Positions 10,042 to 20,549 of a DNA stretch of 64,000 bases are shown in pieces. The DNA lies in assembly GCA_023374025.1 (NCBI GenBank), contig SIJG01000001.1, positions 5,878,195 to 5,942,194 of the forward strand. The letters run 5' to 3'. A program made the translations under genes and the position numbers. This DNA comes from Heterodera schachtii (Eukaryota; Nematoda; Chromadorea; Rhabditida; Heteroderidae). The notes under the pieces are model-generated. The model was not told the origin of the DNA. It ran no database searches and worked only from the letters and a program-made list of their open reading frames with translations. Numbering within the stretch: position 1 is the first letter of the stretch; every line of letters starts with the position of its first letter.

Positions 10042-13000
10042 ATGTCGGAACTCATTCGTCAGCGCCTAACCGCCGAGGTCCGGACCCTCTCCGATCTCGT
10101 CAAACGCCTCCGGCAAAGAGTCGGACGGCTCACCGAATTCACCAGGATGGCGCCAGAGGAAATTCCGCTCGTCGAGGAGACCAAACTTGCCAAGGGCGTA
10201 CGAACCGACCGACAATTGCTGCAGAGAAGCATCGACCGCGTCAATGGCATGCTACGAGAATGCTTTGACCATATCCAGCTGATAGGCGACCCGTTTCTGA
10301 AGCAGGCCGAGGAGGACCTCCTGGCTGCACTCCCGACCTTCGACGACGAGCAAGCCGACCCAAACGTCGAAGAATGGCCAATCGTCACTCTTCTCTCCAA
10401 GGCCCAGCTCATCCTCGATGGCCTCCAAGTCTACATTGAGGCTCGATTCGACACGACGGACGCCATTTCTTCTCGCAGCAGCAGTCGTGTTTCTGATCAC
10501 GGGGCCGACGACGAAAACCGGGCCAATCGCCAACGGCAATCCACCGACCCACCGGCTCAGGCACCGCAAGCGAATGCACGGCAGCCTTCCAATTCGGCTC
10601 AAGCCGGACAAAACCTATTCAACCAGCGAACCCCGGCATTCCCGCTTAACCTCACGTTTCCCCGAGCATCGAATCGCCTCACCCACCGATCGGAACCGCC
10701 CCATGGCCATTTCCGTCAGTCGACCAATGACGACGACGCACTTCGGGTCAGCCGAATCGAAATCCCGAGGTTCAGCGGATCGGCAGAAGAATGGATCACA
10801 TTTTGGGCCGCCTTTGACTTCGCCGTCCATTCACGCCAATATCCCGCCTTCCAAAAGCACCTCCTCCTCCTACAGTACCTCGAGAAGGGATCGCCACCAC
10901 GACGGATGATTGAGGGCTACCCACCGTCAGACGCCAATTACAGCACAGTCGTGAGCATTCTCCGAGATCGCTACGGCGACGTCGGCAATCGACGAGATCA
11001 ACTCAATGCCCAGCTTCTCCATCTCAAACCCGCCCGGAACAACCTCAAAGAGTTGCGCCAACTTCAGCAGGAGATCGAGCGGATCTGCACCCAACTTTGC
11101 AGCCTCGAGCCCGAGGGGGAACTTTCGCCAATCGCCAATAGTTCACTCGTCACAAATCTCATCAAAAGCAAACTCCCACCCCCGGTATTGCTTGAACTGA
11201 TCCGAATGGAGCGCGAGAGCTACACCTCTTGGACGGCTCGAAATTGGCGTGAGGGATTTGCGACAATCGTCACCGACAAGGAACAGGTGGATTTGTGCGT
11301 GCGCACCTTCCAGGACATGGACATTCAACCCCGCGAAAAACCTCCCGAAAGAGCTCCCGCACCCAATCGTCCTGTCGGCCGTTCCCGCCCACCACCACCG
11401 CCAGCACCGGAGCGACGATACTTGGAGAACACTCGGGCCTTTCCTGCTCTCGCCCAACCCGTCCCTGCCAACGGCATCCGTTGTTCATTTTGTGAGCAGG
11501 AGGGACACCGTCCGAGCGCATGCCAGCGATACACCACCGTCATTCAACGCCGGCGACGACTTGAGGAACAGGGGCGCTGCCTGCGTTGCCTCCGTCAAGA
11601 CCACGTCACTCGCGATTGCTCTCGTCAAGATCGATGTTCAAAATGTCAGGCCAACGACCATCACTTCCTCCTCTGCCCGTCAATTGACCCTCCGGGGCGA
11701 ACCAACCATCGACAAGAGAATCAAGAGCGGAATGGAAATGCGTCCCGCAACGTCGGTCGTGCCACGGGAGCCAATGCCGAACCGGTCCGACCAAGAGCGC
11801 CTCCCACCACAACCGCACTGCTCGTGTGTGACGAGGGCGAAAATATTCCTGAGGCCTTATGTGCCGCTGCCTTTGACCCTCTCCCCGTCGACAGCGTCCA
11901 TTTTCCCGTCCCCAACACGACGAGAGTTGCTCATTTGATGACCCAGACTCTTAAGGCGTCATGCCAGGGGGGCCCACCCGACGGAATTCCTGCCTTTGTC
12001 TTCCACGACCCTGGCAGTCAGTCCGGCTATATAAGCCGAGCAATGACAGAGAAGCTCCGACCCCCCCGCCTCTCAGAGCACCTCCTTCGGATCCACACCT
12101 TCGGAGATTCCCGGCCCAAAACCGTCCGATCGGCAAAATTCGCCATTCAACTGCAGCGCCTGGACGGAGGCTGGGAGACCCTAGAGCTCAACGTAATCGA
12201 CGAAATCACGACCAAAATCAAGGCCCTTCAATGGGACACCACCGATGGATCCCTCCCTCCAAATGCCGTCCTCAAGGTCGTCGAAAAAGCGCCGGACATT
12301 TTGATTGGAATCCGAGAGTTTTGGGAATTCTTCACCGGCTGTTCAACGCTGCACTCCGGTCTCCATCTCATCCAAACAGTCTTCGGCCCGATGGTCGGTG
12401 GGGAAGCTGAGTTTCCCGAGGCACCACGGCACACCCCGACAATTGCCATGCTGACCTCCCACCCCAGCAACGTCGAATCCTTCCCCTCGTCCCGCGCCGT
12501 CAATGACTTTTGGAGTCTCGAGGCGATTGGAATCACCGACGACCCCAATCAGAACGACGACCAGGTTGCCATGCAGCAATTCAGCAATACCGTCCGCCAA
12601 TTACCGTCTGGCCGGTACTCCGTTCGTCTCACCTGGCGGGACCCTCGTCCTCCACTTCCCTCGAATTGGGCCATCGCTTATCGCCGACTTCTCTCAACGA
12701 CCAAGCGGCTGCAATGCTCCCCCGAGCTTCTCGACCGCTATTCCGCCGAATTGACACGGCAGATGGACGCCGACATCATTGAACTGACCGGGCGAGACAA
12801 CGACGAACACTTTCTGCCTCACCACGCCGTCATCAATCCCAAGAAACTGCGAATCGTCATCGACGCCAGTGCTCATGCCAAGGGCACTCCAAGCCTTAAC
12901 GACTGTCTCCACCGCGGGCCCGTACTGCTTCCCGACCTTTGCGGGATCCTCATTCGCTTCCGATCGGCAACGATGCCTGTTTTGGCTGACGTCCAAGGGG

Positions 13001-16000
13001 CTTTCCACGCCATCGAAGTCGAGCCGGACGACAGACGCTTCTGCAAAATGCTCTGGCTGAAAGACCCCTCCCGGCCCGTCTCAGGCGATAATCTCCTCAT
13101 TTATCGCTACAAACGGCTCGTTTTCGGCGCAACTTGTTCCCCTTTCATCCTCGCTGCCGTTCTTCTCCAGCACTTCGACAAGCACGAGCACCCATTCGCC
13201 AAAGAGTTGGCCGCGAATATGTACGTCGACAATCTCCTCATCGAATGCGAGACGGAAGAGGAGGCAATCGACAAGTCCTCCATCGCCAAACAAATCCTCA
13301 AAGACGCCGACATGAACCTCCGAGAGTTCCTCAGCCACTCCCCAAACGTCATGAAGCAAATTCCCGAGGACGACCGACTCGACAAAACGCCGGCCAAAGT
13401 TTTGGGCCTGACCTGGGACACCCCAAGCGACTGCATCACCTTCAGTCTTCCGAAAGACACAGACGCCACCGCTACACGGCGTTCAGTCCTGAGCATCATC
13501 GCCAGCACGTTCGACCCGCTCGGACTCGTCGGACCCTGTCTTCTGCCCGCCAAACGGCTTTTCCAACGGCTATGGGGAGAAGGAACCGCCTGGGACGCCC
13601 CCCTCCCCGATGCCGAGGCGGCAACTTGGAACCAAACCCTTTCCCTGTGGCAAAACCAAACAATTGTCATCCCCCGGCACTCCATTCTCGGCAAGCACAG
13701 TCGCCTTCAACTCCACGTCTTTTGCGACGCGTCGGAACACACGTTTGCCGCTGCTGTTTACATCCGAAGCGAGACTGCCGATTGCTCCCAAGCGAACTTG
13801 ATCTTCGCCAAAAACCGCCTCCGGCCACGAACCGCGAACCAGCGCTTTACCATCCCTCGACTCGAACTCCTCGCCATTCTTGTCGGAATCCGCGCCATGC
13901 GTTTCGCCGAGAAAGAGCTCCGGCGCCCGATCGACGGGCGACACTTATGGTCTGACTCCCAAATTGCGCTCTCATGGGTGAAGTCCGACGAACCCAAGGC
14001 CCAATTTGAACAACGAAGACTCGTCGAGATCCGACAAGGGCCGCCCACCACTTTTCATTTCGTCAGAACCGACCAAAACCCCGCCGACGTAGCCACGAGA
14101 GGCTGTACACCGGCGGAGCTCCGAACTCGCCAAATTTGGTGGAAAGGGCCTGAGTGGCTCACGAGTCCGGAAATGGAATGGCCGGACGAGTTAACGTTCG
14201 CAACGCCAGCCAACTCCGCTTCCGCCGAACCCCCGTTTGAAAAATCGGAGACCAAGACCCTCATGGTCAAGCAAGGTCCGTTGCCCCCTCCCCTCATTGA
14301 CCCGGCTCGTTTCAGCACTATGCTGACCCTTCTCGGAACGACCATTCTCGTCCTTCAATTCGTCGGGCGCTGTCGTCCAAAATGGCTCAGAATCGGCACC
14401 TCAGCAATCCCAAAGAGCGGCCCCCCGACTGGAGATGCTTTCCGAGCAGCTCGGACCTTCCTCATCCGACGAGACCAGCACTGCTTACTCAACGGCTACG
14501 ACAAGCACCCCACCGTTGTCAACGAGGACGGCCTTTTGTGCCTCAAAACTCGGCTCACATACGCAACTGGCCCACCCACTCTCGCCTCACCTATCCTTCT
14601 CGATCGGCATTCCCCCCTGACCCGGCTAATCGTCAAAGAAGTACACGCCGATCTCAAGCACGCCGGCGTCGACTGGACCCTCACCGAATTCCTGGGCCGT
14701 TATTGGATGCCACAAGCTCGGCGGACCATTCGTGGCATCCTCCGAGGTTGCCCATCCTGCCGGCGAATCACGGCACCCCCATTCGCGAGGCCACCTATGC
14801 CCCCTCTGCCCTCCATGCGCGTCAAACCGGCCAATCCCTTCGAATTCGTCGGTCTCGACTTTGCTGGGCCCACCTCCTCTCGACTAAGCGGCGGATCGCT
14901 CACCAAGACCTACTTGGTCATCGTCACTTGTTTTGTCACCCGGGCAGTATATCTAGAGGCAACCACCGACCTGTCAGCCCCAAGCTTCATCAATGTCTTA
15001 CGACGATTCATCAGTCGTCGCGGCCGACCAAAGCGAATTCTGAGCGACAATGCCCCGACATTCGTCCAAACGAGCAAGGCTCTCGACATTCTGACCGGCC
15101 CTCCGTCCGAAACCGACGCCGTCACCTTTGCCGCGCGCCGAGGCATTCAGTGGGACTTCATTCCCGCCTACAGTCCATGGATGGGGGCTTGCTACGAGCG
15201 ACTAATCGGCCTCGTCAAATCATGCATCAAAAGGACGATCGGTCGACGAATTCTCGACTACGATGACTTGAGCGCATTCCTTGCCGAAATTGAGGCCAGC
15301 GTCAACAGCCGCCCGATCACGTGGGTGTCAGATCAACCGGACTCAGCGAAGCCCCTCACCCCGAAAGACCTCATCCAGCCCGGCCTCCCCAACGACTTGG
15401 AAATCGTCGACTCTGATCTCGACTATGACGACTGTCTCTCCGGTCCCGAGCGTCTCGCCGCACTTTGGAAAGCTTACCGGGAAGCTGCCGACCATTTTTG
15501 GCTCAAGTGGAGCCGCGAGTACCTCATCGCCATTCGAGAACGTGCCGGATGGACCCACAAAGGGCCCCGCCTCCGGGCCCCCACCACACCTCACGTCGGC
15601 CAAGTAGTCATCGTCGAAGAGGACCTCCGCCCCCGGAACTTATGGCCCATGGGGGTCGTCGTCGCCCTAAATGGCTCCACCCCGAATGTACGGAGCGTCC
15701 AGCTGCGAATGCCGAATGGGCAAACCATCACACGACCAATCAGCCGTCTTTGCCCCCTGGAGACCGACAACCAGGCCCCGGAACCCGAATTAGACACCGC
15801 CGAACCGACCCCGACTAATCAGAGTCGCAGCGAACCCAAAAACGCCGAAATTGTTGGGCATGACATGCCGCCTGTCCCGTCACTTCCCGAAGAACCGATG
15901 ACCCGTGGGCACGACGGCATGGTACCGCGACGAAAATCGCGGCTTCTCGGAATTCCCCCCACCACGACAATGACCATTGCCATCCTCATCACTTTCCTGG

Positions 16001-17928
16001 GCGTCCAAGCCTCCCCAGCACAAGGAATTTGGCCATTCGGCTCCGACCATCCCGAGCCACCCCCAACATCCAATTGTGTCGGGAATCACGTCAATTGCAC
16101 CAGAAGAGGCGTCCGAGTCTCCTCCAATCCCGCCGTCCAGAAGGTCACGATTTGCTGCTCCAACTCGTGCTTCGATCGGCTGGGCACTGCCACCATCGAC
16201 TATGAGCTGTCTTCTGACCTTCTCGTCAACGATTATGGCTGTTCTGTCACGTTCAGCCTCTCATCAACCCGCAGTTGTACTGCAGAGACCGTCTGCCCAG
16301 CCATCGACGAATGCGAACTGATCGACTGTTCCATCTGCATCGACCAACTCGCCAATTGGCGATGCAACCCCCGGCTCTCCCTCGGCCTCCTCCTAATCAC
16401 CGGGTCACTGATTAGTTGTCTGATCGGGTGGGTGATCTGCTTCTGCTCCTCCGCCCGCGTTGTGCTCAATTTCGGCTATCAAATCACCGCATTCCTTCTC
16501 TCCTGGCCCCTCCGACTCGCATTCTTAATCGCCGGTCGTCCCTGGACACGAGAAGACCGAGAACGTGTTGCCGAACGTCTCGAACTCGGAGTTCAACGGG
16601 TCCGAAGACAGACACGGCACCATGGGCGGCGAGCCCAGCGAGCGGCTACTCGACTGATCGGCATCCTATTGGCCACTCCCGTCATCTTCGGCAACGCCGA
16701 GACCATCTCGGTGACCACTCGGACCGAGTCTTGCCTCAAGAGTCACTCTGGACTCACCTGCCGCGTCAACACTGCCACCACTCTGACTCTGCTTCCGGCA
16801 GGCCAACAAAGCTCATTAATTCTGCGCGACGACACCGGCAACGCAATCGGCACGGTTCAAATGCACCTTCACTCCCTCGACATGGTGTGCCTCCAGCAAT
16901 CGGAGGCATGGCTCCGCTCCTACCGCATCGAAGTTCTGTCAGTGAAGCGGTGCCCGAGAGCCGGATCATGCCGCGACGACCAATGTAGCCTTACCCGTCC
17001 GCAGACACCGGTTCCCGAGCTAAAATCCGTCCATCGATTTCCCGGCAACTCCTTTTGCCAAGATTCGACGAGCTTTTGGGCCAATGACTGCGGTCTGCCT
17101 GCTTCCGCCTGTCTCTACTACCGTTACTTCGCTCGGCCCACCAGCGCGCGGACCTTCGAATTGATCAGCTGCCCATCTTGGGGGGTTCAACTCAGTGTCC
17201 ATCTGCAGATTGAGTCAGCCGGCGGACAAACCCGACAAATCAACCTGACTCTTCACCCGGGCATCACCACTCACTGGGGGAATTTCTCGATCACTCCACT
17301 CGCCATTTCTCTCCCCCCGCTCCCGACTCTCGGGTCGAGATTCGTGACTGACGGACGATCCGCTGCGATCGCCAGCCACCTGCCAGCCGACCTTTTCTGC
17401 CCTAATGAGGAAGCTGCCGTCGACCTCAACTGCTCTCTGTCCTTAGGAGCTTGCCAGGAGTGCTTCCCCGACCACTCGGCAGGGAGCGTCGAATGTCACT
17501 GCCGAGACCTCGACCTCGACGCGTTGCTTGAAAACCCGGAGGCTCGACTGCCTATCACAACTGCGAGAGTTAGGCTCCACAACCGCGGCCCCACCATATT
17601 TGCCTCCCACGCTTACTCCCCTGTTCAACTCCACCTCGTCCTGGCCAACGTCACTCTACAACTCCGGCTGGCTGACTCACTATGCCGTGTGGAGGAACCT
17701 CGGCTGGTCGGGTGCTACAGTTGTTCGACCGGTGCACAACTCGACTATGTTTGTCACTCCGACATTGACAACGCGCTCGCCACCGTTTCTTGTAGCGACG
17801 GGCAATTTTTCGTCGCCAACTGCGCGCCGAATGGCACCAAGAGTCGTCAAGTTTTACCTTACGACCATGCCGACATCTCAACACAATGCATGTTAAATGC
17901 CCCGCGGGCGAAACCACCTTCCGGCTAA
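10042..17928 (+). CDS. Gag-Pol-Env polyprotein of BEL/Pao element
   Basis: I start at the ATG at 10042; a TTG two codons earlier also opens the frame but is a poor start. The product is 2,628 aa. Gag: a coiled N-terminal region, then three CX2CX4HX4C zinc knuckles at about residues 481-545. Protease: the active-site Asp is near residue 656 in HDPGSQS, where DSG or DTG is usual. Reverse transcriptase: DVQGAF near 983 and YVDN near 1061. RNase H: FCDASE near 1229, RLELL and SDSQIAL. Integrase: an HH-CC finger near 1535-1575 and catalytic D1606, D1669 and E1719. A DUF5641-like tail spans about 1815-1907. The envelope part begins near 1976 with a signal-like segment, has a double hydrophobic stretch near 2112-2166, a basic possible cleavage region, a second signal-like segment, and a Cys-rich ectodomain like phlebovirus Gc (class II fusion type) from about 2230, with its likely fusion-loop region near 2340-2365. 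The frame stops before any C-terminal anchor, which lies in the overlapping frame downstream. Confidence 0.93.
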   Translation: MSELIRQRLTAEVRTLSDLVKRLRQRVGRLTEFTRMAPEEIPLVEETKLAKGVRTDRQLLQRSIDRVNGMLRECFDHIQLIGDPFLKQAEEDLLAALPTFDDEQADPNVEEWPIVTLLSKAQLILDGLQVYIEARFDTTDAISSRSSSRVSDHGADDENRANRQRQSTDPPAQAPQANARQPSNSAQAGQNLFNQRTPAFPLNLTFPRASNRLTHRSEPPHGHFRQSTNDDDALRVSRIEIPRFSGSAEEWITFWAAFDFAVHSRQYPAFQKHLLLLQYLEKGSPPRRMIEGYPPSDANYSTVVSILRDRYGDVGNRRDQLNAQLLHLKPARNNLKELRQLQQEIERICTQLCSLEPEGELSPIANSSLVTNLIKSKLPPPVLLELIRMERESYTSWTARNWREGFATIVTDKEQVDLCVRTFQDMDIQPREKPPERAPAPNRPVGRSRPPPPPAPERRYLENTRAFPALAQPVPANGIRCSFCEQEGHRPSACQRYTTVIQRRRRLEEQGRCLRCLRQDHVTRDCSRQDRCSKCQANDHHFLLCPSIDPPGRTNHRQENQERNGNASRNVGRATGANAEPVRPRAPPTTTALLVCDEGENIPEALCAAAFDPLPVDSVHFPVPNTTRVAHLMTQTLKASCQGGPPDGIPAFVFHDPGSQSGYISRAMTEKLRPPRLSEHLLRIHTFGDSRPKTVRSAKFAIQLQRLDGGWETLELNVIDEITTKIKALQWDTTDGSLPPNAVLKVVEKAPDILIGIREFWEFFTGCSTLHSGLHLIQTVFGPMVGGEAEFPEAPRHTPTIAMLTSHPSNVESFPSSRAVNDFWSLEAIGITDDPNQNDDQVAMQQFSNTVRQLPSGRYSVRLTWRDPRPPLPSNWAIAYRRLLSTTKRLQCSPELLDRYSAELTRQMDADIIELTGRDNDEHFLPHHAVINPKKLRIVIDASAHAKGTPSLNDCLHRGPVLLPDLCGILIRFRSATMPVLADVQGAFHAIEVEPDDRRFCKMLWLKDPSRPVSGDNLLIYRYKRLVFGATCSPFILAAVLLQHFDKHEHPFAKELAANMYVDNLLIECETEEEAIDKSSIAKQILKDADMNLREFLSHSPNVMKQIPEDDRLDKTPAKVLGLTWDTPSDCITFSLPKDTDATATRRSVLSIIASTFDPLGLVGPCLLPAKRLFQRLWGEGTAWDAPLPDAEAATWNQTLSLWQNQTIVIPRHSILGKHSRLQLHVFCDASEHTFAAAVYIRSETADCSQANLIFAKNRLRPRTANQRFTIPRLELLAILVGIRAMRFAEKELRRPIDGRHLWSDSQIALSWVKSDEPKAQFEQRRLVEIRQGPPTTFHFVRTDQNPADVATRGCTPAELRTRQIWWKGPEWLTSPEMEWPDELTFATPANSASAEPPFEKSETKTLMVKQGPLPPPLIDPARFSTMLTLLGTTILVLQFVGRCRPKWLRIGTSAIPKSGPPTGDAFRAARTFLIRRDQHCLLNGYDKHPTVVNEDGLLCLKTRLTYATGPPTLASPILLDRHSPLTRLIVKEVHADLKHAGVDWTLTEFLGRYWMPQARRTIRGILRGCPSCRRITAPPFARPPMPPLPSMRVKPANPFEFVGLDFAGPTSSRLSGGSLTKTYLVIVTCFVTRAVYLEATTDLSAPSFINVLRRFISRRGRPKRILSDNAPTFVQTSKALDILTGPPSETDAVTFAARRGIQWDFIPAYSPWMGACYERLIGLVKSCIKRTIGRRILDYDDLSAFLAEIEASVNSRPITWVSDQPDSAKPLTPKDLIQPGLPNDLEIVDSDLDYDDCLSGPERLAALWKAYREAADHFWLKWSREYLIAIRERAGWTHKGPRLRAPTTPHVGQVVIVEEDLRPRNLWPMGVVVALNGSTPNVRSVQLRMPNGQTITRPISRLCPLETDNQAPEPELDTAEPTPTNQSRSEPKNAEIVGHDMPPVPSLPEEPMTRGHDGMVPRRKSRLLGIPPTTTMTIAILITFLGVQASPAQGIWPFGSDHPEPPPTSNCVGNHVNCTRRGVRVSSNPAVQKVTICCSNSCFDRLGTATIDYELSSDLLVNDYGCSVTFSLSSTRSCTAETVCPAIDECELIDCSICIDQLANWRCNPRLSLGLLLITGSLISCLIGWVICFCSSARVVLNFGYQITAFLLSWPLRLAFLIAGRPWTREDRERVAERLELGVQRVRRQTRHHGRRAQRAATRLIGILLATPVIFGNAETISVTTRTESCLKSHSGLTCRVNTATTLTLLPAGQQSSLILRDDTGNAIGTVQMHLHSLDMVCLQQSEAWLRSYRIEVLSVKRCPRAGSCRDDQCSLTRPQTPVPELKSVHRFPGNSFCQDSTSFWANDCGLPASACLYYRYFARPTSARTFELISCPSWGVQLSVHLQIESAGGQTRQINLTLHPGITTHWGNFSITPLAISLPPLPTLGSRFVTDGRSAAIASHLPADLFCPNEEAAVDLNCSLSLGACQECFPDHSAGSVECHCRDLDLDALLENPEARLPITTARVRLHNRGPTIFASHAYSPVQLHLVLANVTLQLRLADSLCRVEEPRLVGCYSCSTGAQLDYVCHSDIDNALATVSCSDGQFFVANCAPNGTKSRQVLPYDHADISTQCMLNAPRAKPPSG

Positions 17929-20549
17929 ACGGCACACTGAGGTACATCACTCACCAGCATCGATTTGGCCATCGACAAAGAACATCGGAAAATCTCATCC
18001 CGGAACCCGAACAATTTTCGTTTTGGGCCGACCTCAGCTTCGACAAATTCTCCCCTCTCCTTTATTTCGGCAAAGCCCCCATAATTCTCGCCATTGTCAT
18101 CGCTCTCCTAATTGGTCTCGTAGCGCTATTTTTAGTCGTCAAATATTCGCCTATGTTCGCCACTTATAGACTCATCCTCCGATTGTTTGTCGGGATTTCA
18201 ATGATTAAGTCGGCAACTTCACTATCTTCAAATTTCAACTCGGTCCACCCCTCCCCCCCAAAATTAATCCAAATGTTCAACGAATCGTCTCACCCGTCAA
18301 CTTTACATTTTTTCGTTTTTCCCATTTTCTTTTCTTTTTGTGTTGTGTTGTGCACCATCTGGCGTTTTGACATCTCCCTGCGCCGCGCCCCCTCTCTTCA
18401 GCACAAACAAATTCGGCAAAGTCTTTTGTTCGCCGTCATTATCATCATCACCATCATCACTTTGGCCGTTGCTCGGAAAATAGCACCGGAGGGGGATCAG
18501 CCCTTAGGCGGTAAACAAAAGGGAGAAGACGTCGCAGCAGTCTGCTGCCATCACCCCGGGGCCAACGGGGCGGACATCGCACATTTTCGCATAAATAGCC
18601 CCCTCCCCCCCAGAGATGCTCACTTTTTTCATCGCCATTCACACTTAACAAGTGCGTCCATTTCGTCAAAAATGCCCTTCCCCTTCCACACCAAACCCAC
18701 TGCCATCGTTCGTCCCACACCACAAACCCCCACTCTCCCCCCTCCACTAGTGTCTCGGGGTGAACCCCTTCAAACCGACGGATTCAGCAATGGGGGGTTC
18801 GACTCCCCGGGGGAACCGACCGGTGGATTTGGGACCCATCCTCCCCGTCAACCCTCCCAAATTCGACCACCACTCGGGCTCCGAAGTCTGCCGTCTCACC
18901 GCTCGCCAACGCCATCGCCTCCCGGCTCTCCGACCATCCAGGCGGAATGGGCGCGAGCTGACCGCCTGCTCGACATCCGTCTAGGCTCGAGGTGGTGGTT
19001 GCACGCCGAGGGTCGCCGCCGCGCCGAAAATATTCTCCGAGAGTCATGGCTGACTCACGCCCTCAATGGCCAGCAAATCGCCTGGAGCCGTCTCGATTTC
19101 CTTCCGGCCAGCGTCCGCCGAGTTCAACCAGAATTGACGGTCGCCGACCATTGGCGAATCCGACGAAACACCCCTCTCCGCCGTCCAGACCTCCCGGCAC
19201 TTCTCCAGGAACGAGGAGTGCGGGGGACGTCCCGCCGCAGCATCGAACGACGACTCCGAACGGGGGTGCCGGTCTGGATGGCCGGCTCCCCCCACTTCGA
19301 TTACTTTCCTCTCGAAATGGTAGGGGTCGAGAGTCTTGAGTCCATCTACGGACCCCCTCGCTCGCGCTCCCCCTCGTCCGACTCCTCGTCTGGGGAAGAG
19401 AATGGCCCGACCCCCCTATTTCGTCGATTTGAGGGACTTTCCGTCCAGCCAGCTGCGCCGTCGAACCCCCCTCCCATTCAGTCCGAATCCCGACCTGAAG
19501 GTCCCTCTTGGGGAGACGAGCCCAATCGCCTGAATTTTCGTGCCGATCCGATCGCCGTGATGCTCTCGCCGCCGCCTCCTCATCTCTTTTTGTCCGCTAT
19601 CGCCCTCCCCCCCATTTTCGTCAATTTTTGCCCCATTATTCCCTCGCCTTGGGCATCCGGCCCTCTTCCGGTGGCTATGAATGTCGGGACGGTGGTAACC
19701 GACGTGCGTCAAGCCGAAATTGCCGATGTTCCCACCCTCCCCGCTTTAACGACCACCCCCTCCGCCACGCGGCCAATTTTCCACCGATTCCGTTCGTCAT
19801 CACTTCCCCCTCGTTTAGATAATAACGTAATGTCTAAACGCCAACACGAACCCATCAGAGCACCATCCGACGCCAACGGAGAGGACAACCGCATTTTTAA
19901 TCCCATGCCCACGTTCAAAATACCCAAGTTGGCCGCCGTCGTCTGCTCGTCGGCACCCGAGGGTGCCCAAGTTGGAAAAGACGAAGCGCCGGCCTCGTCA
20001 AACCCTGCTCACCACGTCCCCTCCCCTCCAGCCCGCGACTCCCACACCGAAAAAATGTCCCCCCCACCGCCCGACTTCCGCAACCGATCATATTTCCCGC
20101 CCCGTCGTCCGATCCCGCCCCGTCGTCCGATACCGCCAAAACCTTCCCGTTCGGCATCATCTTCGTCGTCGTCGTCGTCGTCGTCAACGTCTGTCCGCTC
20201 TCCCCCCACCTCCGTCCCTCCTTCGCGCTTTCCCCCTTCCCTCCGTTCGGCCGATCTCGCGACATCTCCCCCGTCCCCTTACCCCCTACAGTTCCACGCT
20301 TCCATGCCGTCCGAACAACTCCGAACTCTCTGGGTCCTCCGTGCGCGTACGCACAATACGGCGGCGCTCCTATCAACAGCTCAGGCCGAACTCGCCGCGC
20401 CCGTGGATTTGCCTCCTCCGATGGCCCTCTGGCTCCGCGAGACCAAGGCGCAAATGTCCTCCGTGCAGGCGGAGTTGCTGCGCTTGACTGGCGCTCTGTT
20501 TTCGCTTCCGCCCCCGCCCGAAGTGTGCAATCAGCTGCCGAAGAACTGA
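17886..20549 (+). CDS. Env C-terminal anchor fused to a long proline-rich accessory-like region
   Basis: An 887-codon frame overlaps the polyprotein by 43 bases in the -1 frame. Its first 90 codons look like the missing end of the envelope: a short Cys-containing stretch, then a strong membrane segment at about 18067-18150. Two more hydrophobic stretches follow (about 18297-18365 and 18415-18475). From an internal ATG at 18671 onward comes about 626 aa of Pro, Ser and Arg-rich sequence with a more ordered block near 18940-19320 and a helical C terminus. It ends 19 bases before the right LTR. A CATAAATAGC motif near 18591 could drive a separate transcript for this part. No canonical slippery heptamer is visible in the overlap, so the frame change may be a mutation, a sequence error or a non-canonical shift. 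I recognise no family for the proline-rich part. Confidence 0.7.
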   Translation: MHVKCPAGETTFRLNGTLRYITHQHRFGHRQRTSENLIPEPEQFSFWADLSFDKFSPLLYFGKAPIILAIVIALLIGLVALFLVVKYSPMFATYRLILRLFVGISMIKSATSLSSNFNSVHPSPPKLIQMFNESSHPSTLHFFVFPIFFSFCVVLCTIWRFDISLRRAPSLQHKQIRQSLLFAVIIIITIITLAVARKIAPEGDQPLGGKQKGEDVAAVCCHHPGANGADIAHFRINSPLPPRDAHFFHRHSHLTSASISSKMPFPFHTKPTAIVRPTPQTPTLPPPLVSRGEPLQTDGFSNGGFDSPGEPTGGFGTHPPRQPSQIRPPLGLRSLPSHRSPTPSPPGSPTIQAEWARADRLLDIRLGSRWWLHAEGRRRAENILRESWLTHALNGQQIAWSRLDFLPASVRRVQPELTVADHWRIRRNTPLRRPDLPALLQERGVRGTSRRSIERRLRTGVPVWMAGSPHFDYFPLEMVGVESLESIYGPPRSRSPSSDSSSGEENGPTPLFRRFEGLSVQPAAPSNPPPIQSESRPEGPSWGDEPNRLNFRADPIAVMLSPPPPHLFLSAIALPPIFVNFCPIIPSPWASGPLPVAMNVGTVVTDVRQAEIADVPTLPALTTTPSATRPIFHRFRSSSLPPRLDNNVMSKRQHEPIRAPSDANGEDNRIFNPMPTFKIPKLAAVVCSSAPEGAQVGKDEAPASSNPAHHVPSPPARDSHTEKMSPPPPDFRNRSYFPPRRPIPPRRPIPPKPSRSASSSSSSSSSSTSVRSPPTSVPPSRFPPSLRSADLATSPPSPYPLQFHASMPSEQLRTLWVLRARTHNTAALLSTAQAELAAPVDLPPPMALWLRETKAQMSSVQAELLRLTGALFSLPPPPEVCNQLPKN
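20155..20190 (+). repeat. TCG/TCA microsatellite inside the second frame
   Basis: A run of TCG triplets encodes a serine tract in the accessory-like region. It is next to a short direct repeat coding for two RRPIPP units. Such tracts change length easily and may differ between copies. Confidence 0.85.

Noticed and set aside
17886..17928. Programmed -1 slippery heptamer in the pol-env overlap
   Set aside because: I scanned the overlap in the polyprotein frame and found no X XXY YYZ site, so I do not claim a programmed shift.
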